A program made the translations under genes and the position numbers. The notes below the pieces were generated by a model. It worked only from the letters and a program-made list of their open reading frames with translations, did not search any database and was not told where the DNA came from. Positions 55,613-63,997 of a DNA stretch of 64,000 nt are shown here, one piece after another. Each line of letters begins with the position of its first letter. Positions within the stretch are counted from its first letter, which is position 1. Origin of the DNA: Sulfopaludibacter sp963835555 (GTDB taxonomy: Bacteria > Acidobacteriota > Terriglobia > Bryobacterales > Bryobacteraceae); the NCBI GenBank assembly GCA_963835555.1, contig CAWIGC010000041.1, forward strand, positions 193,253 through 257,252. Direction: 5' to 3'.

Positions 55613-57258
55613 CGCTCTGCGCGAGAATCTGACAAAGTGGGCATATTACACTGCTTTCCCGATTCTGCGGACGGCGAGGAGTTCGAGGTTGCTGACCGCC
55701 AGTCGTTTGGCCTTGAGCAGCAGGTAGCGCAGGTTTTTGTAGCCGCGCCCACGATTGATGAGCATCCGGATGTTGCCATTGACGGCCTCCACCACACCCA
55801 TGCGAACTTTGGTCCGGCAGTAGTTGGCGATGCCCTCCACGTGCTTCAGTAGCGTGACGGCGAGTTTCTCGAACGGAGCCAGCCGCTGCCACCGCAGTTG
55901 ATTCATCCACTTCTGCAGGTAGTTGAGCATGGCTCCTGGGTAGGTGTATTGCCACAAGCGCTCCAGGCTTTCCTTCAGCAGATAGGCCTTGAACACCCGC
56001 CGGTTGATCGGGAACAGTTGGTTGAGTTCCCCGCGGTGCACCTGCGGTCAGGTTCTTCCAGCGGCTCAGCAGCAGCCATTTCTTGCCTTTGATGAGTCCC
56101 CGTTTCTGGGGTCCTTGACGGAAGAACTCGGCCTTGCGGACTTCATCAATGGCCGCGTTGGCATGTTGCATAATGTGGAACTTGTCGTAGACGATCTGGC
56201 ACTGCGGCGCCCAATGCTGGATGCTCAGCCGGAACGGCTCCCACATATCGACGCACGCCGCTTCAATGCGTTGGCGTTGCCGGCTGCGTAACTGGCTGCG
56301 GAAGAATTCGTCGAGCGTGTCGCGCTTACGCTCCCGGCCAAACCACAGCGGCTCGCCGGTCTCCAGATTGCACACCACCGTGAGAAACTTCTCGCGCTTG
56401 CCCTTGTAGATTTCGTCGACTCCCATATGACGCAGCGGCGGCTTACGCCGGCGGGCTTCCCAGCGCTCCAGATAGCGCAGATCGATGGCCCGCACGGTGC
56501 TCTCGGCCAGGCGCATGCGGCGCGCCACCTGACGGGCGGCGGCACCTTCACAGGCCTCCCCCACGGCATCTTCGAAGCGCTTGCTGTAGGGCGCCTTGCT
56601 GGGCACCTGCGGGTTGCGCTCCGCCTTGACACCACAGTTGGGACAACGGATCCGGTACAACTCCACCACCACCGAAGTCTGAAACTCAAAGCACGGGAGG
56701 TCGCGCACCTTGCGCTCGTAGACGGCGTGGATGTCCTGCACCCTGCGCCCGCATTGGGCACAGGTCAGCTTGCGATTCCCGCGCTTGCGCCGTAAGTGCA
56801 GGGTCAGATGGCGGCGCGGTTCGTCAATCTGGTAGTCGTACACTCGGTATCCGGGCCATCCCAGCACCTTGGTCCAGTCTGTTTGCATATGTCTCCTGTG
56901 AGTGAAGGGTTTGTGAAACTCTGGCTAGCCAGAGGTCCAAAGGCCAGATCTAGGCCGTCACAGTGGAAGTAGCCAGCGGGGGATGCACAAGGGGGCGGCA
57001 GCCCTCTTGTGGGGGAGCCGCCCGGTTTTGGCGGCGTGGGGGGAACCCTCCCGCCCCGGCTTTCCCCCGGAGGGGGAAACGGGAAAGGGGGCGTCCGTCC
57101 TCCCCAGTCCTTACAGCCACTGGACAGCCCGAAATCCCATTTTCCCAAACGTGTCAAGCCGGCTTCCGTGTTAGCCGCCAATCACCGTGCACGCCTGGCC
57201 AGCCGACCCAGAAAATATCAGCAAAACCGCCCTACCTCGTAGATTCCTGCGCACAGCC
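55613..57258 (-). mobile_element. ISL3-family insertion sequence inside istA (1646 bp, perfect 8-bp target duplication)
   Basis: AAACAACG lies at 55605-55612 and again at 57259-57266, a perfect 8-base duplication. The ends are inverted repeats related to those of the ISL3 copy at 22 kb: CGCTCTGCGCGAGAATCTGA inward from 55613 and GGCTGTGCGCAGGAATCTAC inward from 57258 (14 of 20). The element carries a frameshifted transposase and ~370 bases of very GC-rich non-coding DNA upstream of it (56889-57258), which the 22-kb copy lacks. Confidence 0.9.
55646..56888 (-). pseudogene. ISL3-family transposase with a one-base frameshift
   Basis: Close homologue of the transposase at 22.2-23.4 kb. It starts with TDWTKVLGWPGYRVYDYQID and has the zinc pairs LTCAQCGRR and IRCPNCGVKAE, then MGVDEIYKGKREKFLTVVCN and ACVDMWEPFRLSIQHWAPQC. 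At ~56040 an extra base after KWLLLSRWKNLT sends the frame off. The family sequence continues one frame over (LFPINRRVFKAYLLKESLER, VVEAVNGNIRMLINRGRGYK) to 55646. Repaired length is 413 residues, against 416 in the intact copy. The catalytic Glu lies after the shift, so the present protein should be inactive. Confidence 0.85.
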
Positions 57259-57266
57259 AAACAACG

Positions 57267-57462
57267 GAGCCGCAAGGTACTCACGCTTGCCCTGCGGCAA
57301 CTGTTGAGACTGGTGCGGGAGTATCCACGGGAGCCGCTGTTGGGCGCCGTGCGCGAGGCCGGCCGTTATGGTCTTTACGATCTGGACAGGCTGGAACGGA
57401 TGATCTTGCGCCGCGTGACGCGCGAATACTTTCTGCTCGAAGGGGAATCCGGCGATGACTGA
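57267..57462 (+). pseudogene. istA: IstA transposase (IS21 family), 3' part
   Basis: Continuation of the fragment ending at 55612: after the duplicated AAACAACG the frame reads SRKVLTLALRQLLRLVREYP, REPLLGAVREAGRYGLYDLD and RLERMILRRVTREYFLLEGE, the usual IstA C-terminus. Its stop overlaps the istB start by 8 bases, the standard IS21 arrangement. Confidence 0.8.
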
Positions 57463-58056
57463 AGAACTGGAACAACTGCTGAAGAATCTCAAGCTGCGGC
57501 GCACGCTGGAGATCTATGACATGACGAACAGTTGCACGCCGCCGACAAGGACGATTTCAGTTACTCGGAGTTCGTCACGCGCCTGGTGCGCGCGCAGTTT
57601 CAGGCCAGACAGGAAGGCGCGCTGGAGTGGCGAATCCGGCGCGCCAATCTGCCCCAGCGCTGGTCGCTGGAGACGTTCCCCTTCGCCCGCCAACCGGGTG
57701 TGAATCGCAAACAGATTCGTGGGTTTGCGGAGCTGGAGTTCATCACCAAGGCGGAAAATATCGTGCTGGTCGGAGAAACCGGAAGGGGCAAAACCGGATT
57801 GGCTTGTAGTCTACTGCTGAAGGCGCTGGAGAACGGCTATCGCTGCCAATTCGTCAAGGCTCAGGACTTATTCGACAAGATGTATGCCTCGCTGGCGGAT
57901 CGGTCTTCGCGGCAGTTGCTCAAGCGCCTGGCGCGACTGGACGTCCTTTTGATCGACGAATTCGGGTATTTGAATCTGAAACCAGAGCAGTCCAACATCC
58001 TTTTCAAGCTGATGGAGGAGCGTTACCGCCAGCATTCCACAATCATTACAACGAAC
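57455..58056 (+). pseudogene. istB: IstB ATPase (IS21 family), frameshifted and 3'-truncated
   Basis: Starts MTEELEQLLKNLKLRRTLEI. A 5-base tandem duplication (ATGAC at 57516-57520 and 57521-57525) breaks the frame; removing one copy gives the expected IYDEQLHAADKDDFSYSEFV. Walker A is VGETGRGKTGLACSLLLKAL and Walker B is LDVLLIDEFGYLNL. The protein is cut after STIITTN by the IS91-type element at 58057, losing the arginine-finger/C-terminal part. IstB is the AAA+ helper for IS21 target selection. No C-terminal remnant was found before 60.7 kb. Confidence 0.8.
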
Positions 58057-58059
58057 ACA

Positions 58060-58079
58060 TTATGCGGTGCACCGCATAA
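58060..58079. repeat. perfect 20-bp palindrome at the IS91-type left end
   Basis: TTATGCGGTGCACCGCATAA is identical to its own reverse complement. Palindromes near the ends of IS91-family elements form hairpins recognised by the HUH enzyme. It sits three bases inside the proposed insertion point. Confidence 0.7.
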
Positions 58080-58207
58080 TGCCCATTGGACTAAACCGCT
58101 GCGCGGTATTCGCGTGGCACCAGCATTTCAACGCAAAGAGCCCGCGCTGACGAATCCGTCCCCTGCCTTTCTCTGAGAACTCCCGTGCGAAAGCATGGAG
58201 TGGCTGC

Positions 58208-59122
58208 TTGCAGCACATCCCTTTCGCAAAGGAGCTTTCCAGGACATCCCTTCGGCAACGCATGACCGAAGACATGCAGGTGCGGAATCTCGCACTCAAC
58301 ACGCAAATGTCCTACGTGCAACAGGTGTCCCTGTTCGCGCGGCACTTCGACAAATCACCAGAACAACTGGGCCCGGAAGACATCCGCGCCTACCAGGTTT
58401 ACCTGACCAATGAGAAGAAGCTGGCGCCCGGCTCCGTCCTCATCGCCGTCGCCGCTTTGCGGTTCTTCTACAAGGTCTCCCTCAAGAAGAAGTGGAATTT
58501 CGATGACGTCATCCCGGCGCCGAAGAAGCCACAGAGACTGCCGGTAGTCCTAAGCCCGGAGGAGGTGCTCCACTTTCTGAGCTGCGTGGGCAGCGCCAAA
58601 CATCGGGCGATTCTGACGACTTGCTACGCCGCGGGACTGCGCATCTCCGAGGTCATCTGCCTGAAGCCCACCGACATCGACAGCCAGCGCATGGTCATTC
58701 GCGTGGAGCAAGGCAAGGGACAGAAAGACCGGTACGTCATGCTCTCCCCCAAGCTGCTGGAAATCCTTCGCCATTGGTGGCGGGCGGCGAAGCCCAAGCC
58801 ATGGCTTTTCCCGGGCGATATTCCTGGCGGTCATATCCAAAGGGAGGCGGTGGAATTGATGTGCCAGAAGGCGCAGCGACGTTGCGGCATTGCCAAACCC
58901 ATCACGCCTCATTCTATGCGCCACGCCTTCGCGGTCCATCTGCTGGAATCCGGCACCGACGTGCGCACCATTCAACTCCTGCTCGGCCATCGCAGCCTTG
59001 CCACCACTGCCCGCTATCTGCGTATCGCCACGACCAAGGTGTGCGCCGCCACCAGCCCTCTCGACCTGCTGCCGCGGCCACTCGCCCCGGAGCCGAAGCC
59101 AGCGGCGCCTCAGCACTTCTGA
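58208..59122 (+). CDS. tyrosine recombinase of the IS91-type element
   Basis: 304 residues from TTG 58208; an ATG at 58262 would trim 18 residues. SAM-like N-terminal domain: ALNTQMSYVQQVSLFARHFD. Catalytic residues: Arg in YAAGLRISEVICLKPTDIDS, Lys in VEQGKGQKDRYVML, HxxR in PHSMRHAFAVHLLESGTDVR, His in LLLGHRSLATTA and Tyr in RYLRI. All five key positions are present. It belongs to the integron-integrase-like/phage-type group that often precedes IS91-type HUH transposases. Its role there may be resolving circular intermediates; this is not established. Confidence 0.85.
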   Translation: MQHIPFAKELSRTSLRQRMTEDMQVRNLALNTQMSYVQQVSLFARHFDKSPEQLGPEDIRAYQVYLTNEKKLAPGSVLIAVAALRFFYKVSLKKKWNFDDVIPAPKKPQRLPVVLSPEEVLHFLSCVGSAKHRAILTTCYAAGLRISEVICLKPTDIDSQRMVIRVEQGKGQKDRYVMLSPKLLEILRHWWRAAKPKPWLFPGDIPGGHIQREAVELMCQKAQRRCGIAKPITPHSMRHAFAVHLLESGTDVRTIQLLLGHRSLATTARYLRIATTKVCAATSPLDLLPRPLAPEPKPAAPQHF

Positions 59123-59133
59123 GAACCGGGCAC

Positions 59134-60336
59134 ATGGATCGTCCCAAGCTCGAAGTGGCGGATGTGTTCCGCCGCTACGGCGCCGCCTATCGCCTGCAAC
59201 ACGGCGCTTCGCTGTCGGTGGCGCAGCGCCGCGTGATGACGGCAATTCAATCCTGCCGCACTGCTGTTCTCGGCGGTCATCTCGAGCGCTGCGACCAGTG
59301 CGGGCATGAGCGCAACGCGTACAACTCGTGCTCCGATCGGCATTGTCCAAAATGCCAGTCGCTGGCCCGCGCCGAATGGCTGGAAAAGCGCCGCTCCGAA
59401 CTTCTCGACACCCAGTATTTCCACGTGGTCTTTACGCTGCCGGAACAGATTGCCCCGATCGCCTATCAGAACAAAAAAGTAGTCTATGGCATTCTGTTCC
59501 GGGCCACCGCCGAAACCTTGCAAACCATTGCCGCCGACCCCAAGCACCTCGGCGCCCAGATCGGCTTCTTCGCCGTGCTCCATAGTTGGGGTCAAAACTT
59601 GGTTCACCATCCCCACCTGCATTGTGTCGTTCCCGGCGGCGGCCTCTCCGCCGACGGTACACAGTGGATTTCCTGCCGCCCCGGATTCTTTTTGCCCGTG
59701 CGGGTGCTCTCCCGTTTGTTCCGGCGGCTGTTTCTCGAATACCTACTCCAAGCCTTTGACGCCGGAAAGCTCCAGTTCTTTTCTTCTTTGGAGCCGCTGC
59801 GCGAGCGATGTGCATTCTTACGCCATTTGGCGCCCACGCGCCAGACCGACTGGGTAGTCTACGCCAAGCGTCCTTTCGCCGGACCCGAGCAAGTGCTGGA
59901 CTACGTCGGCCGTTACACCCACCGCGTGGCCATCTCCAACAATCGCCTGCTGGACATCGACCACGGTAAGGTTACCTTCCGCTACAAGGACTATCGCCAC
60001 GACAGCCAGCAGAAGACCATGACGCTGGACGCGGAGGAGTTCATCCGCCGCTTTCTCCTGCACGTATTGCCCGACGGCTTCCAGCGCATCCGCTACTACG
60101 GCTTTCTCGGCAACCGGTACCGCAAAGAGAAGCTGGCACGCTGCCGGCAACTGCTGGACATGCCAGCCTGTGAAGTAGCAGGTCCGGATGGCAGCCAGGA
60201 TTACCGGGACCGCTGTGAAGAACTCACCGGCTCTTCCCTGCGGGAGTGTCCGGTCTGTCACCAGGGTCGAATGGCAGCAGTGGCGATTCTGCCGCCCAGT
60301 CCCACCCGGCAGACGGCGATCACGGACAGCTCATGA
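59134..60336 (+). CDS. IS91-family HUH transposase
   Basis: 400 residues starting 11 bases after the recombinase stop. Zinc-binding N-terminus: LERCDQCGHERNAYNSCSDR, HCPKCQ. HUH-type catalytic His pair: LVHHPHLHCVVPGGGLSADG. Conserved Y region: VLDYVGRYTHRVAISNNRLL. Basic C-terminus with a last CPVCHQGRM finger. Such enzymes nick one strand and transpose by a rolling-circle-like mechanism, sometimes carrying adjacent DNA. No frameshift; the gene looks functional. Confidence 0.9.
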   Translation: MDRPKLEVADVFRRYGAAYRLQHGASLSVAQRRVMTAIQSCRTAVLGGHLERCDQCGHERNAYNSCSDRHCPKCQSLARAEWLEKRRSELLDTQYFHVVFTLPEQIAPIAYQNKKVVYGILFRATAETLQTIAADPKHLGAQIGFFAVLHSWGQNLVHHPHLHCVVPGGGLSADGTQWISCRPGFFLPVRVLSRLFRRLFLEYLLQAFDAGKLQFFSSLEPLRERCAFLRHLAPTRQTDWVVYAKRPFAGPEQVLDYVGRYTHRVAISNNRLLDIDHGKVTFRYKDYRHDSQQKTMTLDAEEFIRRFLLHVLPDGFQRIRYYGFLGNRYRKEKLARCRQLLDMPACEVAGPDGSQDYRDRCEELTGSSLRECPVCHQGRMAAVAILPPSPTRQTAITDSS

Positions 60337-60695
60337 AGACCCATCTCGAATCTCGGAATCTATTGCCGACGAGCTTGTTCCGGCCAAGCCAAAGGGGGAG
60401 TGTTGCCGCTCAGGCCAAACTGATGTTCCAGCAGCATACCGATACCGTCCGTCGAAACCCTCGCACCCAACCGGCGGCGCCATCCCGACGGCCGGCACCC
60501 CGCATCTCGTCGCCTCAGCCCACCCCATCTTCCCTGCAATGCCCCGCGAGCATCCAGATGACAATCAAAACACATAGGGCGGGTGTCGTGGAGCGGTTTA
60601 GTCCAATCCATTTTTAGCCCACCGTCGCGGCCATCAATATTCCTCTTCGTTCTCCAGCCTTCCGCGGCCGCGCCGCCGGGCTAAAAATGCTCTGC

Positions 60696-60723
60696 ATTAT
60701 GCCGACGTTCGGATTATGCCGAC
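60696..60723. repeat. two direct copies of ATTATGCCGAC beside the RIT left end
   Basis: ATTATGCCGAC at 60696-60706 and 60713-60723, spaced 17 bases start to start. The same 11-mer lies inverted at 60769-60779 inside the left RIT repeat, and at 63960-63970 inside the right one. They may be recombinase-binding sites or the scar of an earlier insertion. Confidence 0.6.
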
Positions 60724-60741
60724 CTGTGCTGGTAACCCGGT

Positions 60742-60782
60742 CTGTGGGGCGGGGATCGCTGCGATGGAGTCGGCATAATCAG
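60742..60782 (+). repeat. RIT left terminal inverted repeat (41 bp)
   Basis: It begins CTGTGGGGCGGGGATCGCTG and ends GTCGGCATAATCAG. It is an exact reverse complement of 63957-63997 and contains the stop codon of the third recombinase (60779-60781). Confidence 0.9.
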
Positions 60783-61768
60783 AGAGCCTCCAGGAAGGCG
60801 AGCAGTTTGTCGGTCGGTCGGAAACGGCCGGGTTTTGTCTCTATCGGAGCTGTCTTGTCCAGAGCGCGTTCCTTAATCTCCAGATCCGCGTGCAGGTAGA
60901 TTTGGGTCGTCTCGATCTGTTCGTGACCGAGCCAGAGTGCGATCACCGAGGTGTCGATGCCGGCGCGCAGCAATCGCATGGCGGCTGAATGCCGCAATAC
61001 ATGCATGGTTACCGATTTTTCTGCCAGCGAAGGACAAACGTCGGTGGCTTTCCCGACGTATTTGGCAAGCCTGTGCTCCAGAGCGTCCCGGCTGAGTCTT
61101 CTTCCAGTCTGTGTGGTGAACAGCGGGGCTTCTGGCTGACCGGCCCGTTCGGCCAGCCAGGAACGCAAGACGGCGACTGTGCCCGAGGTGAGCGGCGTGA
61201 TCCGTTGCTTTCGTCCCTTCCCGTTGCAACTCACATGCGCACCGGTTCCGAGATGGACATCGGCGCAGCTCAGGCCGGTCAGTTCAGACGCCCGAAGACC
61301 GGTCTGGACAGCGAGGCTGAACAGTGCGGTGTCGCGCCGCCCGGTCCACTTCGACCGATCGGGCGCGGCGAGCAAGGCGTTGATTTCCGCCTCGGTCAGG
61401 AAGGTCACGAGCCGTCGATCGAAGCGCTTTGGTGGAATGGCAAGAACGCGCTCGATGGCAGAAGCATGCTCTGGATGCCGAAGCGCCGCGTATCGAAACA
61501 GGGAACGGATGGCAGCAAGCCGCGCATTGCGGGTGCGCACGCTGTTCTTTCTCTGCTGTTCCAAGTCGTTGAGGAAGGCGCCGACCAGCGAAGCATCCAG
61601 ATCGTCGATATCCAGCTTGCTTGGGGCATTGCCTTTCCTGTCTGATGCGAAGACCAGCAATAGCCGCAGGGTATCCCGATATGCACAGAGCGTGTTCGGG
61701 CTGACCTGACGCTGACGGACGAGGCGATCAGTGAAGAACGCCTGCAAAGTCGTGGCAAGTGCGGTCAT
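60779..61768 (-). CDS. ritC: RIT tyrosine recombinase, third gene
   Basis: 329 residues. The N-terminal SAM-like domain (DRLVRQRQVSPNTLCAYRDT, LRLLLVFASDRKGNAP) precedes the catalytic domain: Arg in LAVQTGLRASELTGLSCADV, the RITPLT strand after a basic turn, HxxR in TMHVLRHSAAMRLLRAGIDT, His in VIALWLGHEQIE and Tyr in QIYLHADLEIKER. Its start overlaps the second gene's stop by ATGA. In RIT elements all three recombinases are kept together, probably acting as one complex. The gene symbol follows RIT usage by position. Confidence 0.85.
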   Translation of the reverse strand: MTALATTLQAFFTDRLVRQRQVSPNTLCAYRDTLRLLLVFASDRKGNAPSKLDIDDLDASLVGAFLNDLEQQRKNSVRTRNARLAAIRSLFRYAALRHPEHASAIERVLAIPPKRFDRRLVTFLTEAEINALLAAPDRSKWTGRRDTALFSLAVQTGLRASELTGLSCADVHLGTGAHVSCNGKGRKQRITPLTSGTVAVLRSWLAERAGQPEAPLFTTQTGRRLSRDALEHRLAKYVGKATDVCPSLAEKSVTMHVLRHSAAMRLLRAGIDTSVIALWLGHEQIETTQIYLHADLEIKERALDKTAPIETKPGRFRPTDKLLAFLEAL

Positions 61769-62685
61769 GCGTCACCTCCAAGGTGGCGCTCAAGCCGATC
61801 GCCGGCCAACCCCAGCAATTCCGGTGCGGCCGAAAGATACCAGTAGGTATTGGCAGGGTCGACATGACCGAGATAGGTTGACAAGATCGCCATGCGGGTC
61901 CCGGGTTCGCCTGCCTTGTAGCCATCAATGATGGTATTGACGGCGAAGCCATGTCGGAGATCATGGATCCTCGGCCTGCATGCGGCCGAACGTGGTGAGA
62001 TACTGCAATGGCGCAGCAGTTTCTGGAATGTCGGCATCACGTTCTTGTAGCGCAGTCGCCTGCCTGCCGAACACGACAGCAATGCCGACGTGCCCGCCTG
62101 ATGAGGACGATCATCGCGGCGCAAGTAGTCCTGCAGGGCCGTGACCACGGTTGGGTGCAACGGCAATTCGCGCAGCTTGCCGAATTTGCCGTTGCGGATC
62201 GTGAGCAGGCCATTGATCGCGTCGAAGTCATCGCTGTCGAGGCCGATCGCCTCTCCGACACGCATTCCGGTTGCCGCCAGCACGCCAATCAGTGTCCGAT
62301 ACGTTGCCTGCAAGTGGGACCCGCGCACGATCGCTGTCGCCGACATCAGGTTCGAGATTTCGCGTGGCGAGTAGAGGTACGGTGTTGCTCTGCGTGCTCG
62401 GCCTGGCAGGATACCCATTGACGGCACCTGGGTGGCAGGGTCGAGCCCATGGAGGTGTCGGGCGAAGATACGAACTTCGGCAAGTCGCCTGGAAGTCCAG
62501 CTTGCGTCGGCGCCTGCGGGGAGAGTTGCCCAGGCCAGCGCCGTTTCGGTTGTCAGACATTTTTCGCCGCGATCTTCGACGAAGGAAACGAACTGACCGA
62601 GAAGTCTCTCTGTTTTGTCAAGCTTGTAACCAAGGGCGCGACGCATGGCCAGATAGTCTGTGAGAGCTTGGCGAAGGGCGCTCAT
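61765..62685 (-). CDS. ritB: RIT tyrosine recombinase, second gene
   Basis: 306 residues from ATG 62685, overlapping the first gene's stop by ATGA; the frame is open further upstream to 62703. The sequence includes LRQALTDYLAMRRALGYKLD at the N-terminus, Arg in LAATGMRVGEAIGLDSDDFD, HxxR in RIHDLRHGFAVNTIIDGYKA, then LSTYLGHVDPANTYWYLSAA with the second His and the Tyr. The spacing between the HxxR box and the second His is longer than usual because of a GEPGTRM insert, typical of this RIT subgroup as far as I recall. Confidence 0.85.
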   Translation of the reverse strand: MSALRQALTDYLAMRRALGYKLDKTERLLGQFVSFVEDRGEKCLTTETALAWATLPAGADASWTSRRLAEVRIFARHLHGLDPATQVPSMGILPGRARRATPYLYSPREISNLMSATAIVRGSHLQATYRTLIGVLAATGMRVGEAIGLDSDDFDAINGLLTIRNGKFGKLRELPLHPTVVTALQDYLRRDDRPHQAGTSALLSCSAGRRLRYKNVMPTFQKLLRHCSISPRSAACRPRIHDLRHGFAVNTIIDGYKAGEPGTRMAILSTYLGHVDPANTYWYLSAAPELLGLAGDRLERHLGGDA

Positions 62686-63901
62686 TGGACGTCTCCCGGC
62701 CATGGGCGCGCAATCATGCGCAAGCCGTTACGGTCGACCTTCGCATAGATCGCTGTTGTCTCGGTACGAACGTGACGCAAGAGTTGACCGATTTCCGGTA
62801 GTGACGCACCGGCACGTAAAAGTTGCGTAGCTGCGGTATGGCGCAGGCGATGTGCGTGGACGCGCCCGAGATCGGCCCGCCGTGCAGCATCCGCCACGAT
62901 CGTGCTCACGCGAGTCGGAGTGAGATGGTGATAGGGAGCGACGCACCTTACGAATACGGCCCGGCCCAGTGCGTTCATGGGGCGGGCCTGTTCCAGGTAT
63001 TCGACCAGCCTGAGGCCGACGTCCTGCGGCAAGGGAATGCGTTCTACACAGTTTCCCTTGCCGCGCACTACGATCGTGCCCGCTCGCCACTCGATATCGT
63101 CCAGCATGAGCTTTGCGACCTCGCCGCGTCGTAGTCCCAGCCGGACCAGCAGGGTCAGAATGGCAAGGTCCCGACAGCCGACGGGGGTATTCGCATGGCA
63201 TGACGCAAGTAGGCGCTGAACCTGATCGGGCTCAAGTCCCTTGGGCAAACCCACCAATCGGCGACGGGCAACCGATGGCACGGCGCAGACGAGCGATCTT
63301 TCCGTGATGCCTTCAAGATGAAGAAAGCCAAGGAACGACCGAAGCGCCGTGACTGTCAACTTCGCCATGCCGCTGTTTTGGCGAGGACACCGCGCCACCA
63401 CAAACGAGATGATATCGGCCGGGCTCAGGTTACCAAGCTCCAGGGCAAGGCCATCTGCAGAATTCCTGCTATCCAGAAATGGGCGCAGGCGATCGACATA
63501 CCCCTCGACCGTAGTGGCTATCAAGGAACGCTCCATGGTCAAAAAGCGCCGGTACCGGTCCAGAATTACGCTTGCAGGGCCTTCGCCACAGGCGCCTCAA
63601 GGGGAGGAGCTAGCTTCAGCCGATGGAGATAATCAAGGATCGGACGCAGGGTCATGTGCGTCTTGTGTCTAGCGAAGCCTGCGGATCTGCGGTCGCGTAA
63701 GAAACGATCCGCCAGTCGGAATGACAGATCGCCCGCGGTTAACTCCTGAGCCTGCAGCCAATCGCTCAGATCGGCAAACAGTCTCTTCTTTCTGTGAACG
63801 GTACTTGGTGGGTATCCTTGCTGCAGCAGTTCGCCTTCAAAGTCCTGCAAAAGGGCATCGCGTGAGCATACGGCCGGTGCTTCGATGGGTTTGACCAACA
63901 T
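62682..63901 (-). pseudogene. ritA: RIT tyrosine recombinase, first gene, split by a one-base frameshift
   Basis: The N-terminal 111 residues (ATG 63901, RBS AGAGGAG) read RDALLQDFEGELLQQGYPPS then HRKKRLFADLSDWLQAQELT, ending at TAA after PVAKALQA (63566). One frame over, the protein continues ILDRYRRFLTMERSLIATTV and LRSFLGFLHLEGI with the catalytic domain (VRLGLRRGEVAKLMLDDIEW, HAHRLRHTAATQLLRAGASL, QLLRHVRTETTAIYAKV) to 62682. Adding one base near 63560 gives 406 residues. There is no obvious slippery heptamer, so a mutation or a sequence error is likelier than programmed frameshifting. Confidence 0.75.
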
Positions 63902-63956
63902 GAAAACTCCTCTTCTAGATTTGAAAGAGGAGACCTTAGCACGTGGTCAAACGTTA

Positions 63957-63997
63957 CTGATTATGCCGACTCCATCGCAGCGATCCCCGCCCCACAG
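63957..63997 (-). repeat. RIT right terminal inverted repeat (41 bp)
   Basis: Exact reverse complement of 60742-60782. It lies 56 bases upstream of the first recombinase start, so the operon promoter must overlap or adjoin it. Confidence 0.9.

Larger units (their letters stand above)
53531..58056 (+). mobile_element. IS21-type element carrying a ParB-like gene; interrupted twice
   Basis: Gene order is parB-like, istA, istB. istA is split by an ISL3 element at 55613-57258, and istB is cut by an IS91-type element from 58057. I could not fix the outer ends: the left end lies somewhere upstream of 53531, and the right end is lost or displaced. IS21 elements transpose with an IstA DDE enzyme and an IstB AAA+ helper. 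Confidence 0.65.
58057..60607 (+). mobile_element. IS91-type element with a tyrosine recombinase gene; right end approximate
   Basis: It begins right after GAAC (58053-58056), the tetranucleotide typically found next to IS91-family insertions. The first bases hold a perfect 20-bp palindrome (58060-58079). ATTGGACTAAACCGCT at 58085-58100 recurs inverted at 60592-60607, so the element probably ends just beyond 60607. A second inverted pair, CATTTTTAGCCC (60609-60620) and GGGCTAAAAATG (60678-60689), may form the terminal hairpin. Contents: tyrosine recombinase, then the HUH transposase. I see no gene in 60337-60741. Confidence 0.75.
60742..63997 (-). mobile_element. RIT element (recombinase-in-trio), complete (3256 bp)
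   Basis: Three overlapping tyrosine recombinase genes on one strand, bounded by 41-base perfect inverted repeats at 60742-60782 and 63957-63997, match the described RIT architecture. The genes are joined by two ATGA overlaps. The last gene's stop codon lies inside the left repeat. No target duplication can be judged, because only three bases remain on the right of the repeat. Confidence 0.85.

Noticed and set aside
62682..63901. Programmed frameshift in the first RIT recombinase
   Set aside because: No slippery heptamer or nearby stem at the junction, unlike the ISAzo13 A8 run.
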